Assembly (NCBI RefSeq): GCF_026213295.1
Contig: NC_079419.1
Location: 23,521,818-23,585,817 of the forward strand
Direction of reading: 5' to 3'
Source: Gadus chalcogrammus
Lineage: Eukaryota > Chordata > Actinopteri > Gadiformes > Gadidae
DNA: 64,000 nt
The notes below the pieces were generated by a model that worked only from the letters and a program-made list of their open reading frames with translations, was not told the origin of the DNA and ran no database searches. Shown here one piece after another: positions 11,200 to 20,952 of the stretch; the first letter of the stretch is position 1, and every line of letters begins with the position of its first letter. The position numbers and the translations under genes were made by a program.

Positions 11200-12020
11200 C
11201 CGGGCCCTGTGTCTGTTCCCAAGGAGCCAGTCATTCAACCAGACTCTGGCACTGCCCCTATTGGCCGAGCGGCAGGTTATGTAAGGTCCCTTGCTCATGT
11301 GCCGAAGGCGTCACCGGAGGAAAGAGTGCGAATTCAGCCTGGTGGTCATGTTCCACCGCGCAAGGCAGCATCAAAGGGCCGACGGAGACCATCTGAAGAA
11401 AGAAGTAGCGCATCTTACACTTACACTTAGGGGAGTAGCAAATTCAGTGAATCTCCCTCTGGAATCCCTCTGGAGTAATTTGCAAGCAGCCAAGCTAAAA
11501 ACAGTGAGGAAACTCCTGGCTTTGGAAGAATTAGAGAACGAAATAAAGGAAGAAGGGGAAGTGGAGGCGAGATATCAGTAGTTGGATGAGCAGACCCATG
11601 CTGCTCTAAATGAGAGAGAGGAGTTGACCAAGAAGCTGTCGGAGGAGAGAAGGCTGCGTAAAGCAAGACGGGAGTTGAAGGAGGCCAGGTTCACCGTATC
11701 AGTACTGATCGAGGGGGCTGAAGCAGAACATGAACTTGACAGCCACCCCTCATGGGCTGCTCGGCAAACCGATAGGCCACCCCAACTGCAAAGTGACCTT
11801 AGCCCCTTTCTTCAAGACGCCCAGAAAGATTCTACCCATACTTCTCAGCCTCTTCCTATCTCTATTCACACAACATCACTGACCCCATCACCTTTCCGTC
11901 CACTCCCAACAACTGGACGACCGACGGGACGGCACCCGCGACACGTCATGGTGCATGAGGAGTCATATGTGCCCCCAATGCCACTGGCGGTCGAAGAGAA
12001 GGGGAAGCATCACGCTCACC
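11200..12020 (+). pseudogene. Unrecognised coding remnant with coiled coil
   Basis: I do not recognise this protein. One frame (11209-11430) gives a proline- and glycine-rich segment. A second frame (about 11385-11760) reads a charged, heptad-rich segment (LEELENEIKEEGEVEA, then a TAG at 11579, then REELTKKLSEERRLRKARRE) followed by a serine/proline-rich tail to about 12020. The switch of frame near 11400 and the in-frame TAG suggest a broken gene, possibly a retroelement gag-like or structural coiled-coil protein. There are no zinc knuckles, protease or polymerase motifs and no clear splice sites. A hAT-like end follows at 12027. Confidence 0.35.
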
Positions 12021-12026
12021 GGCACG

Positions 12027-12730
12027 TAGGGATGGGAATTGATAAGAATTCCGATTCTGCTTATCGATCCGCTTATCTGCTTATCGATACCTCCGGTCAT
12101 AAAATTAGAGTTGGGTGATAGTAAGTTTGGATCATGTATGGTGCAGGCATTATAGAACACGTTTGTATGCTATGCTATATATATTTGATTCTCTATTCAG
12201 TACCTTTTGTATAATAGTACGACCCAGGAAGTGACGTCATGTTCTCGCGTCAGTACAACTCGGGCGACGACTTCACGAGACAAATGGAACGCAGCGTAAC
12301 TGTTTTGTCAAGTGCAGTGCCAGCCTGTCACAAAGCCTACAACTCCTGTTTGATAGCCAATGAGTTGACGTTTTCGCCAGCCGGTTAAGTATTCACCGTG
12401 TAGCACAACACCTGCACGCAATCGTTGCGTAGTAGCATTACTTCTGTTTTTAATTGGCACCTTTTGGGGCTTGCATGTAAAATCATTTCATAAAAGGTTT
12501 TGAATTTTTTTTTTCAATTGACGATGCACACCATCGGCCCATGCGCAAGCCATATCCGAAATTTTTGGCCGATCTGACATATGGTCAGAGAGATATACGA
12601 GCCACAGACAGACAGCCATTTATAGATAGATGAGGTTTCTACACATGAATTAGAATTATATCACCTGAACATACTTTAAAAGCTCTTTATTGAGTGTCAA
12701 CTCAAATACAGTAGGCCTATGAACCGCCCG
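12027..12730. repeat. hAT-type terminus and unassigned sequence
   Basis: TAGGGATGGGAATTGATAAG at 12027 is a typical hAT MITE end, followed by repeated GCTTATCGAT words. I found no matching right end or 8-bp duplication, so the element is truncated or its other end has decayed. The remainder to 12730 shows nothing recognisable. Confidence 0.4.
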
Positions 12731-12734
12731 ACAA

Positions 12735-12960
12735 GATTCTGAACAAGGAATCTCTATCCCCCTCTATCCCTATGGTCCCCCCTCCCTATGGTCCCTCCCT
12801 CTCCCTATGGTCCCCCTCTCTCTCTCTCCCCCTCTCTCCCTCTCTCTCTCTCTCCCTCTCTATGGTCCCCCCCCCTCCCTCCCTCCTTCCTTCTCTCTAT
12901 GGTCCCCCCCCCCTCACTCTATCTCCTGTCCCCCTCTCCCCCATCTCTCTCTATTGTACC
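12735..12960. repeat. Pyrimidine-rich low-complexity tract
   Basis: CCCTCTCTCC-type repeats with TATGGTCCC recurring about seven times. Open frames here translate to SLSLSP repeats and are not genes. Confidence 0.9.
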
Positions 12961-12991
12961 TGTTGAGAAACTGGATGAAAACTGAAATGTT

Positions 12992-15900
12992 TTACATTTT
13001 CCTTTTTAGTGCAGTAATTCTATTTTTGATGTAGAATTTGAGTGCCTTCCAGTCTCTATTTTTTAGTGCTTCTGGCTCTGATTTAAGGCACTTATCACAG
13101 TCTTCCTTTCTTGGAACATTGCAGGTCAAAATGAAGTTCCTCATGTGCTTTTCAACTGCATTTGTCTCCTCAGTTTCCCAGGGCCTCTTCTTCTGTGGCT
13201 TGCGAACTAAATAAGAAATGAATGAAAAGTTAGTTTAGGATATAAATGCACAGTAATTGTTAAGTCTGGCTCAAATAAAGTCCATTATACAACTTAGTCC
13301 CGACTGCGTTTTGTGATTGGCATTCAAAACTGTATTTTTGATGAACTACCATACATACGCATGTTCACTATTTGAAATTCCACACTAATGTGAGTTTTAG
13401 GAACTGCATTTCTTAGAGTCAAAAACTAAACTCAATACATAATATCAATTGAACAGCTAAACTATTGCTGTGCTGCCATAGGCAAGAGAGCATTAAAGTC
13501 GTGTTTTATTGCTTTATTGTTACTTAAACAATATAGCGCGAGTGAGTGAGGATGTCCGTGGCCCATGGCTGCGGCCAAACCACAGCCATGGGGATATCCA
13601 CAGACCTCCTCACGAAAACGAGCGCTATATTGCTTTTATACTAGGGTGACCAGATTTGAGTTTGTGAAAAAGAGGACACTTCGTCGCGGGGGGGGGGGGG
13701 GGGGGGGGCGAAAACATGGGTATTTTTTTCTTTAGTTCGTCCGTGAACTTACATTTACGTTTAGGCATGGCTGCAGACAGTGGCGATCCTACGTTGTATC
13801 GTGGTCCTACGGACTTCAGTGGGGGTTTCATTCCGTCTATACACGGCACCTTCTCAACGAGCACATGAGATCGGTCGCCCAATGACAGACTCTCTCTACA
13901 GTCAGCTCGCGCAAGAAGGTGGAACGTAAGGGAGTTACCAATATATATATATTTTTTTTTTTGCGACGAGGCAAAATACCGGACGTTTTTGGAATCCCTG
14001 CCGGACGCATTTTTTAGGTCTCGAAAAGAGGACATGTCCGGGAAAAAGAGGACGTCTGGTCACCCTATTTATACAGCAATTCCTTTTACAACTAATTATT
14101 AAATAAACACCAGATAAAGTTTTCAAAAAGGTTCATTTTGTTCAAATACAGTCTGAATACGTAGCAAATATAGTTCCGGATAAAGCGCCCAGGATTCATG
14201 GTTGCCGCGTAACGCACATTGGAAGGTGCAAGTAAGTGTTGCTGAAATTAACAGTCACATGTAGCTTATCGCACAGTGATTGCTTGTGATCAGTCAAGAG
14301 TTCTACATTCGGAGTGGATGTGGGATGTGCATGATATCCTCACTGAAAGTGCGTCATAGAATGCCTCTCGAACGTCTCATCCAATTGGAAAGGATTCTAC
14401 ATAAACAGACCTAACTGCTGTATAATGTACTGTATGCTGCTATGCTACTGTACACTAGTGTACTATACTTAATTGTATGCTATTGTACTTTACGCTAGTG
14501 TACGCTACTATACTGTGCCCTACTGTACACTAGGGGTGCAACGGATCACAAAGCTCACGGTTCGGATCGGGTCACGGTTTTTGAGTCACGGGTCGGATCA
14601 TCTTCGGATCAACAACAACAATAAAGATAACAAGACAAATGTGACTTTAGATAAAATCTTCAACTGTGTAAAAACAAAATAAAGTGAGAAATTAGGCAAT
14701 AATCCTGCTTCCTTTAAGCATGGTCAATATTTAAAAAATGTGCAATCTGAGGCATTATTCTTTCTTCTTTTTAACATGGATAGGATAGTAAATAATCCCT
14801 AAGCCTGGATTTACAATTCAGGATGTCTGCATTGCCTGGGGAGAGTTTAGAGTCTACACTCTCCCAAGGCAATGCAGACATCCTTATCTTCTTTTTTTTA
14901 GTTTGGTAGCGAAATACAGTTTCTGTGGTGTTTTACTTGGCATTTTGTAAATCCATTGATTTCGGATGGGAGACTCATTGCTCATTGCAAGGGGGGTTGG
15001 TTGTAGTCTTTTTGCTCGGTTCTAGCCCTACTGTCGATACGGCGAACCGAGCGAAAAGACTACAACCAAACCTAAACACGTCTGGTTCCGGTTCCGGTTT
15101 ACGGTTCAATAGGATTTACGGAACGCCAAATAAAACACAACAGAAACTGTATTTCGCTACGATACTTGATGATATTGTTAATACCGGAATTGTCCTCTGA
15201 ACATGCGCTGATCACGTCAACGCACAACTTTTTTTTTTTATCAGCCGATCCGCGGATCACTTGCGTCCCGAACCGTGATGGTTGATCCGTACGGATCACG
15301 GGAAACCCGTGAACCGTTGCACCACTACTGTACACTAGGGCCCGACCGATATTGATTTGAGTGCCGATGCCGATTATTTTCAGAGAAAAATTACGATTAC
15401 GATTTAATCGGCCGATTAAAAAAAAAAAAAAGCATATAAAACGTAGTTTTTGATACCTTAAATATACTTTAAACACTTTTGACGAATATGTGAATTGAAT
15501 GCAGAACCTTTGAGTGTTTTAGAATACATTTACCATCAAAAATGAGTGTAATGTAAAATGTAAAATAAATAACTAACTCCCAATGTGCTGCGCTCGTGAG
15601 CAGTGGCTAACACGTGCGTGCTGAGCAGTATGGTCTCACCATTAGAGTCTACAGTATAACAAATTAACATGGCCTGGGACCTAAAGAAAAACAGGCACAA
15701 CATGCTCAAACAACGCGTCTTGTGTACATTGGTGAGGTGAGCGCGCAGCTGCCCGAGCGAGCGTGCTTTCATGTTGTACGGTAAAATTCAATCTCCTCTT
15801 TTTTACTCCAGCCAAAGTTGTTAGTTAGCAAGGCGAGTAGGAGCGCAATCTGCAGGATACTAAGCGCAATAACATTAAAAAAAAATAATAATAAAAAAAA

Positions 15901-18900
15901 AAATCGGTTGTAATCTGCGTCTTTTTGGCCGATACCGATTATTTTCAAAAAGGCTATAATCGGCCGATTAAATCGGCAGGCCGATAAATCGGTCGGGCCC
16001 TACTGTCCACTACTGTATTGTCCTGCACTGTCCTTTACCAATATAGTGAAATGTTTCAGAAAAGTAGCCTTGTCATCCTCTGCCTATGCCAATCCCCATG
16101 TACAATTTCACATGGATTGGGTGTGTTACTCAAGAGAAAAATGTTGACAGATGGATGGACAAATATACACACAAACAGCGTTTTCATCATTATATAGTAT
16201 AGGATAGTAGGATATCCTTACTGGTCTTGGACTTTTTCTTTTGGACAGGGATGTCTTCTCCATCGGAATTACTCTCCCCACTGCTTCTGCTTTGACATGG
16301 AGTTGAACAGCTTCTGCTACTCAGTCCTGTCTGACAAGGATGATGGTGACATAGATGGTGACATTTCACAGATCATGCTTCCATCTGTATTATCTGTACT
16401 TTCTGCAATTGAAGCTGGAACGTATTCTTCCCCAAAAAAGCTCATCAGATCCATCAGGAATCTTCACTTTCATCTTCAAGAAATATAAAATAAGATCTAG
16501 CTGTAGGTCGATCTCTTTCAAATCCAGTCCAGTTTGATTGGAGCGTGAGGAAATAAGTTTGTAAATGAGACCCTACGGATGTGGGTCCAGATCCTCTGCC
16601 AGAATCAAATGTTGATGAGGCTAGGTGGGAGCTGCCATAATCAAGAGTGGAATGGATACAATAGAGGCCTGTCACTAAGCAACGGACATACCCACTTTTT
16701 AACATGGCCATCTTGGAAGAATGGAATGTGCCCATTCACTCCAATGTTAAAACAATGCAATTTCAAAGAACCAAAACAGTCAAAAGAACAGGCAGAATAC
16801 ACATGGAATTACAATCTTATGATGCCCTGATTTAGATAGTTTTTACCATTGTAGATTCCATGTTTTTAATTGCATGTAAGTGAATAGCTTGATTTGGCTT
16901 TGAGTGCTTTGAGTTATCACTGAGTAGGAAATGCGCTATATAAATAAAAATGGATTGGATTGGCATTTATGCTGCGGTGCCAAAGCCTAACCAAGCCAAA
17001 TCACATTCATGTATTTCAAAACACAAAATCTTTTGCAGTAAATAACAATAAAATATTGAATGAGCACTTCAAAATTCTGTTCCATCAAGATGGTGGCAGG
17101 TTGAAAAGTGGGTGTGTCCATTGCTTAGTGACAGGTTGCTGAAATTACTAAAGTGATCTGACTAAGATACCTGTATGGTGGATGAGGGAACATCTTCATT
17201 AGCGTTGGAACTGACGGCTGATTCATCCGAGTCTGTGTAGTTTACCAAGCTTAACTTGGCTTCTTTGGCAAACTTTGTGTCTTGTGACACCATGGTGGAG
17301 CTGCATACAGAGGAGCTGTTCTTTAAATATGTGACAAATGAGTCTCCACTGCAAACCTAAGACATTAAAAGAAATTCAGATTATAAAGACTGCATGTTTC
17401 TAATCAAATCAAAAATAAATTGTGAGGGATCAAACAGTGGGTTCACACTGAATCGCTATCATAGAAGTGAGCATCCTGAATTAATTACCAATGCTTTTAG
17501 ATGTTGCCACAACATGATGCCAATGCTATCATTAGAGTCAGAGGTGAGTGATAATTCAATATCCTCACTCTCCCCCTGGTCATAGCATACAAACTGTACA
17601 GCTCTTGTGAGGTGTAGCCTGAAGATGTTGAGGACAGAAGAAGGGAGGCAGCTTTGAGTGGCAGCTGGGTACGGATACCCCACAATGCTGCACCTGAGAG
17701 CGTGTGCGTTAGCTGTATTATAAGTAACTATGAGTGAAAGCAGGTTAGGTATGAATACCGCACAATGCTGCACCTGAGACAGTGTGTGTCAGTTGTATTA
17801 TCAGTAACTTTGAGTGGGAGCTGGGTGAGCTGGGTACGGATACTCCACAAGGCTGCACCTGAGACAGTGTGTGTCCACTGTATTATCAGTGGGATACCCG
17901 TACCCAGCTCCCACTCCAAGTTACTGATAATACAGCGACACACTTTCTCAGGTGCAGCCTTGTGGGGTATCCATACTCTGCTCCCACTCAAAGTGATCGG
18001 TAACTTTGAGAGGGAGCTGGGTACCGATGCCCCACAAGGCTGCACCTGAGACAGTGTCAGCTGTATTATCGGTGAGATACCCGTACCCAGCTCCCACTCA
18101 AAGTTAATGACAAAATAGCGGACACACAGTGTCTCAGGTGCAGCCTTCTGAGGTATTCATACCTAACCTTTTCCCACGCAAAGTCACCAATAATACAGCT
18201 GACACTCTCAGGAGCAGCCTTATGTGGTATCCGTACCCAGCTCCCACTCAAAGTTATCCATAACTTTGAGTGGAAGCTGGGTACGGATACCCCACAAGGC
18301 TGCACCTGAGACAGTGTGTTTTATTCATTGCATTATGCCACTTCATGTAGCCTTCATCTGCCATGCAAGCCTCCCTACAATATCAAATGACAAAATGCAA
18401 CCCATTGGTCTGACCAGTTAGCTAAGAATATTCAAGTGGTTTAAACTAACAACTGCAGCAATATTTATGTCCCAACTAAGTTTGTGGGACATTTGTACAG
18501 CTATTCCATTTTTTTATTCAGGAGCTTTTAAAACAAGCATATGATATTCTGTTTCCATCAAGATGTCTGCCAAGTTGGTCTGATATTTTTGTAACTCCCT
18601 CCTCTCTCAACAACAGGCTGTGCTGATTGGTTCTCAGTAAAATCCTGATCCTGGGTCAGTGCGTATTCTAGTATCTAGCATGCCATTTCAAGCCAGTGTG
18701 TATAAGCAAGAACCGTATCTGAGCTCACGAATCCTCACAAATGAAAATCCTCACAACTGGCATTGCTCTATGACATGGACTTGAACCTCATTACACCTAG
18801 TAAGTGTGTATGTTTGCATGGCTCCTTATCACAAACACATTGACAAGTATCTAAAACACAATCCATCCATCCACAATCCTTTACCTGCAAGCTGGAGGGT

Positions 18901-18989
18901 GAAACCTCTTCTTCTTGCATCACTGGGTTGGAGCTGCATGGCAAGATACTATTTACAACGGATATGTCATGAGAATCGCCACCACCACC
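12992..18989 (-). CDS. Spliced gene of unknown function, 3' exons (partial)
   Basis: At least four minus-strand exons join in frame with GT-AG borders. They are 18885-18989 (105 nt, phase 0-0), 17171-17356 (186 nt, phase 0-0), 16222-16330 (109 nt, leaves one base) and 12992-13206 (215 nt, starts with two bases, ends in TAA). Donors read CAG/GTAAAG, CAG/GTATCT and CCA/GTAAGG. The first exons encode serine-rich, acidic protein (GGGDSHDISVV; VCSGDSFVTYLKN; YTDSDESAVSSN). The last exon encodes a basic domain with KPQKKRPW, VEKHMRNFI, CDKCLKSEP and NRDWKALKFYIKNRI. I recall this C-terminal type in uncharacterised multi-copy fish proteins. A nuclear or DNA-binding role is only a guess. An extra 105-nt exon may lie at 17489-17593. 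The 5' end was not found. Confidence 0.7.
13529..13632. repeat. Small foldback repeat
   Basis: CAATATAGCGC at the left and GCGCTATATTG at the right, with inner arms GGCCCATGGCTG / CAGCCATGGGG, form an imperfect stem-loop of about 100 bp in the last intron of the minus-strand gene. Confidence 0.7.
13642..14067. mobile_element. hAT MITE
   Basis: Ends are TAGGGTGACCAGA and TCTGGTCACCCTA. The flanking TTTATAC (13635-13641 and 14068-14074) is a 7-bp match, consistent with an 8-bp hAT duplication that lost a base. GAGGAC-type words repeat in both arms. It contains a (G)n tract near 13690. No transposase. Confidence 0.85.
14068..14530. repeat. Intron sequence with TACTGTA-rich low complexity
   Basis: Non-coding. 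From about 14410 to 14530 the words CTGTACACTAG, TGTACT and TATGCTA repeat irregularly and supply the target CTGTACAC used by the next two elements. Confidence 0.5.
14531..15327. mobile_element. hAT MITE (GGTGCAACGG ends) with nested hairpins
   Basis: Ends are TAGGGGTGCAACGGATCAC and CCGTTGCACCACTA, with a perfect 8-bp duplication CTGTACAC (14523-14530 and 15328-15335). Inside are a hairpin at 14821-14883 (arms GGATGTCTGCATTGCCT / AGGCAATGCAGACATCC) and a larger inverted repeat at 14906-15160. No transposase. Confidence 0.9.
14906..15160. repeat. Imperfect inverted repeat inside the MITE
   Basis: GTAGCGAAATACAGTTTCTG at the left matches the reverse complement of CAGAAACTGTATTTCGCTAC at the right. 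The inner part TTGGTTGTAGTC / GACTACAACCAA forms a second block. The arms are about 120 bp and probably represent a smaller foldback element inserted in the MITE. Confidence 0.7.
15336..16002. mobile_element. hAT MITE (GGGCCCGACCG ends), next to the previous one
   Basis: Ends are TAGGGCCCGACCGAT and ATCGGTCGGGCCCTA. The flanks are CTGTACAC (15328-15335, shared with the preceding MITE) and CTGTCCAC (16003-16010), a 7/8 match. The ends are rich in CCGAT words. The core contains A-rich tracts and no transposase. Confidence 0.88.
16340..17165. other. Intron; SINE/LINE-like tail near 16895-16960
   Basis: Between exons 17171-17356 and 16222-16330. TGCGCTATATAAATAAAAATG followed by GGATTGGATTGG resembles the shared 3' tail of fish SINE/LINE families. 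CAGGCCTGTCACTAAGC at 16669 and a related CATTGCTTAGTGACAGG at 17116 form an inverted pair flanking this stretch. Confidence 0.4.
17489..17593 (-). other. Candidate additional or alternative exon of the spliced gene
   Basis: The minus-strand frame CYDQGESEDIELSLTSDSN then SIGIMLWQHLKAL ends at a GCATTG/GTAATT donor. Using the acceptor GCTGTACAG it is exactly 105 nt and phase 0-0, like the exon at 18885-18989, so it could be included or skipped without changing frame. A stronger-looking acceptor (CATCTTCAG, exon to 17618) would give a different phase. It abuts the satellite array, so it may be a decayed exon. Confidence 0.4.
17640..18325. repeat. Head-to-head satellite array
   Basis: About ten units of 75-80 bp carrying GCTGCACCTGAGACAGTGTG, GTATTATCAGTAACTTTGAG and GGGAGCTGGGTACGGAT appear alternately in both orientations, producing many long inverted repeats. 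More units lie at 19240-19510. The array occupies the intron between exons 17171-17356 and 18885-18989. Confidence 0.8.
18330..18880. other. Intron sequence, nothing recognised
   Basis: No coding match or repeat boundary seen between the satellite array and exon 18885-18989. Confidence 0.4.
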
Positions 18990-19239
18990 CTAAAATATGA
19001 ATTTGAATCAGTTATTCAGAATTTGTCTGTGTGGCAGTCACCATTTTGATTACAAGCATATAGTCTACACAACAGCTATACAGTTGCATGCGTCTTCTAC
19101 TGGTATGAGACCAACGGCCAGTCAGCAACTAATTTTAGCAATCATCAGTCAAGCACATTGAGTAATAACCAACCGACTATTTTAGCGGAAATAAAACCCT
19201 GAAGAGAAGATCAACATACAAATTATCTCAAGTCACAGC

Positions 19240-19510
19240 TAGTAGGCTACTGTCTCAGGTGGAGCCTTGTGGGGTATTCATACCTAACGTTTTTCCCACG
19301 CAAAGTTACCAATAATACAGCTGACACACACCATCTCAGGTGCAGCCTTATGGGGTATCCGTACCCAGCTCCCACTCAAAGTTATCCGTAACTTTGAGTG
19401 GAAGCTGGGTACGGATAGCACAGTGGACAGTGTGTGTCCGCTGTATTATCAGTAATTTTGAGTGGGAGCTGGGTACAGGTGTCCCACAAGGCTGCACCAG
19501 AGACACCGTT
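19240..19510. repeat. Second block of the head-to-head satellite
   Basis: Same units as 17640-18325 (TGCAGCCTTATGGGGTATCC, CTCCCACTCAAAGTTATC), again in both orientations, upstream of exon 18885-18989. Confidence 0.75.
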
Positions 19511-19660
19511 TCTGAAATGGCATACTACAGACCAGAGCACACACTGACCCAGAAACAGGATCAGTGTTAGTCAAACTATGGTAAATGACAACACATTATG
19601 TCGGTTCAACATGTAATTTCTCATGTAGTGAGCTGATTTTGTTGGTTTTGTGTAGCTTAA

Positions 19661-20532
19661 AGGTGCGGACACACCAAAAGCGTTACCCGCGTACCACGCG
19701 TATAAAATCGGCAATTTTTCCATAGGGAACCATTGGTTTACGCGCGTATGAGACGCGTACACGCGTTACATGCGTATAAGCAACATTTTACTCGCGTTAG
19801 GGGCGTATGAGGCGCGTATATATACGCGCGTACATATACGCGCGTACGCGAGGAGTTCAAAAAATTTAACTTTTTACGCTCATACGCGCCGCAATAGCCA
19901 ATCAGCGTTGAGCTTGACCCGACGTCACTGGCAGAGAGTAGTGAGCTTGGACAGAAGCATACGGCCGACATCTTTCTTTATTCTGTTTTGAAATAGTAAC
20001 ATAGTTACGCCATTAAATGCTTTTATGGAAACATTTCTAGCGAGAAATGTGCATTTTACTTTCATAATGTTCGCTCGGTGAATGTGAAGGATGTTTGGTT
20101 TGATAGTTATGACGAAGAGTGAACGCTCCGTTCACTTGCATGGACAGAGTCTCTGATTGCTAAGCAACCTCAACGTCTTGGCGGACTATTTCTCTGCTGA
20201 TCAACACTACGAATGCTGGAAACACACCAGACACACCATGTGAAGTTATTTAACCCGATTATTGTTATTTATATCCGAGATTATTTAATCTAACCCGATC
20301 CAAGCTCTATCATCTACCCAAACACAGCGGCGTTTGGGTTTCCTTCCTTGGACTCCTAAATCCAGCGCAGCCACAGGCTGGGGGGGGGGGGGGGGGGTTT
20401 GGGCGGTCTCATCTACGCGCGTATGCGTACGCGCGTATCTGACCATTTTTGACACAAAATGGTCAAGCAACATTTTAGGTGCGTTACGCGCGTACATGGT
20501 ACGCGAGGTACGCGCTTGGTGTGTTCGCACCT
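19661..20532. mobile_element. Harbinger-type MITE with TAA duplication
   Basis: Ends are AGGTGCGGACACACCA and TGGTGTGTTCGCACCT, flanked by TAA (19658-19660 and 20533-20535). The interior is dominated by ACGCGCGTA-type words (CpG-rich) and holds a (G)19 run near 20380. No transposase. Confidence 0.85.
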
Positions 20533-20535
20533 TAA

Positions 20536-20952
20536 GTTATAAAGTAACCGTTCCTTAGATGGGTATCGTTATCCAGTCACTTCTGGCGTGGGTGGAACTT
20601 TAGGATTCCAAGAATGAATGTTAACAACTTATTTTGTGACAAGCAGTTTATTATTTTCTATGTTCATTGCAAACCAAAATTCATGAAATAATTCTGCCCA
20701 TGCAAAACTCGCGTCGTTTAGTGACAGTTGTCGCTCATAATAGCTCCATGCTGTCGCTTATCTGCACTGATCCCACCACTTTACTATTCCCCCTAAAACG
20801 AAAAAAGGGTGTTCTGAATTCCCCTATATATATATATTTGCTTGCGTGTTAATTCGCTCAGGCAGATATTAATGCGCCCTTACCACTAGGTGTGGGGTAG
20901 CTTCACACTTACCATTTTTTTCCTAATTTCACGAAACCTTTCAAACTTTCAG
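20536..20952. other. No feature recognised before the integrase-core gene
   Basis: No upstream exon of the integrase-core gene could be placed here. The sequence is AT-rich with a short TATATATATA run at 20826. The AG acceptor at 20951-20952 shows that at least one earlier exon is missing or unrecognised. Confidence 0.4.

Noticed and set aside
12772..13034. Three overlapping SLSLSP-rich frames
   Set aside because: Produced by the pyrimidine-rich tract; no real protein signal.
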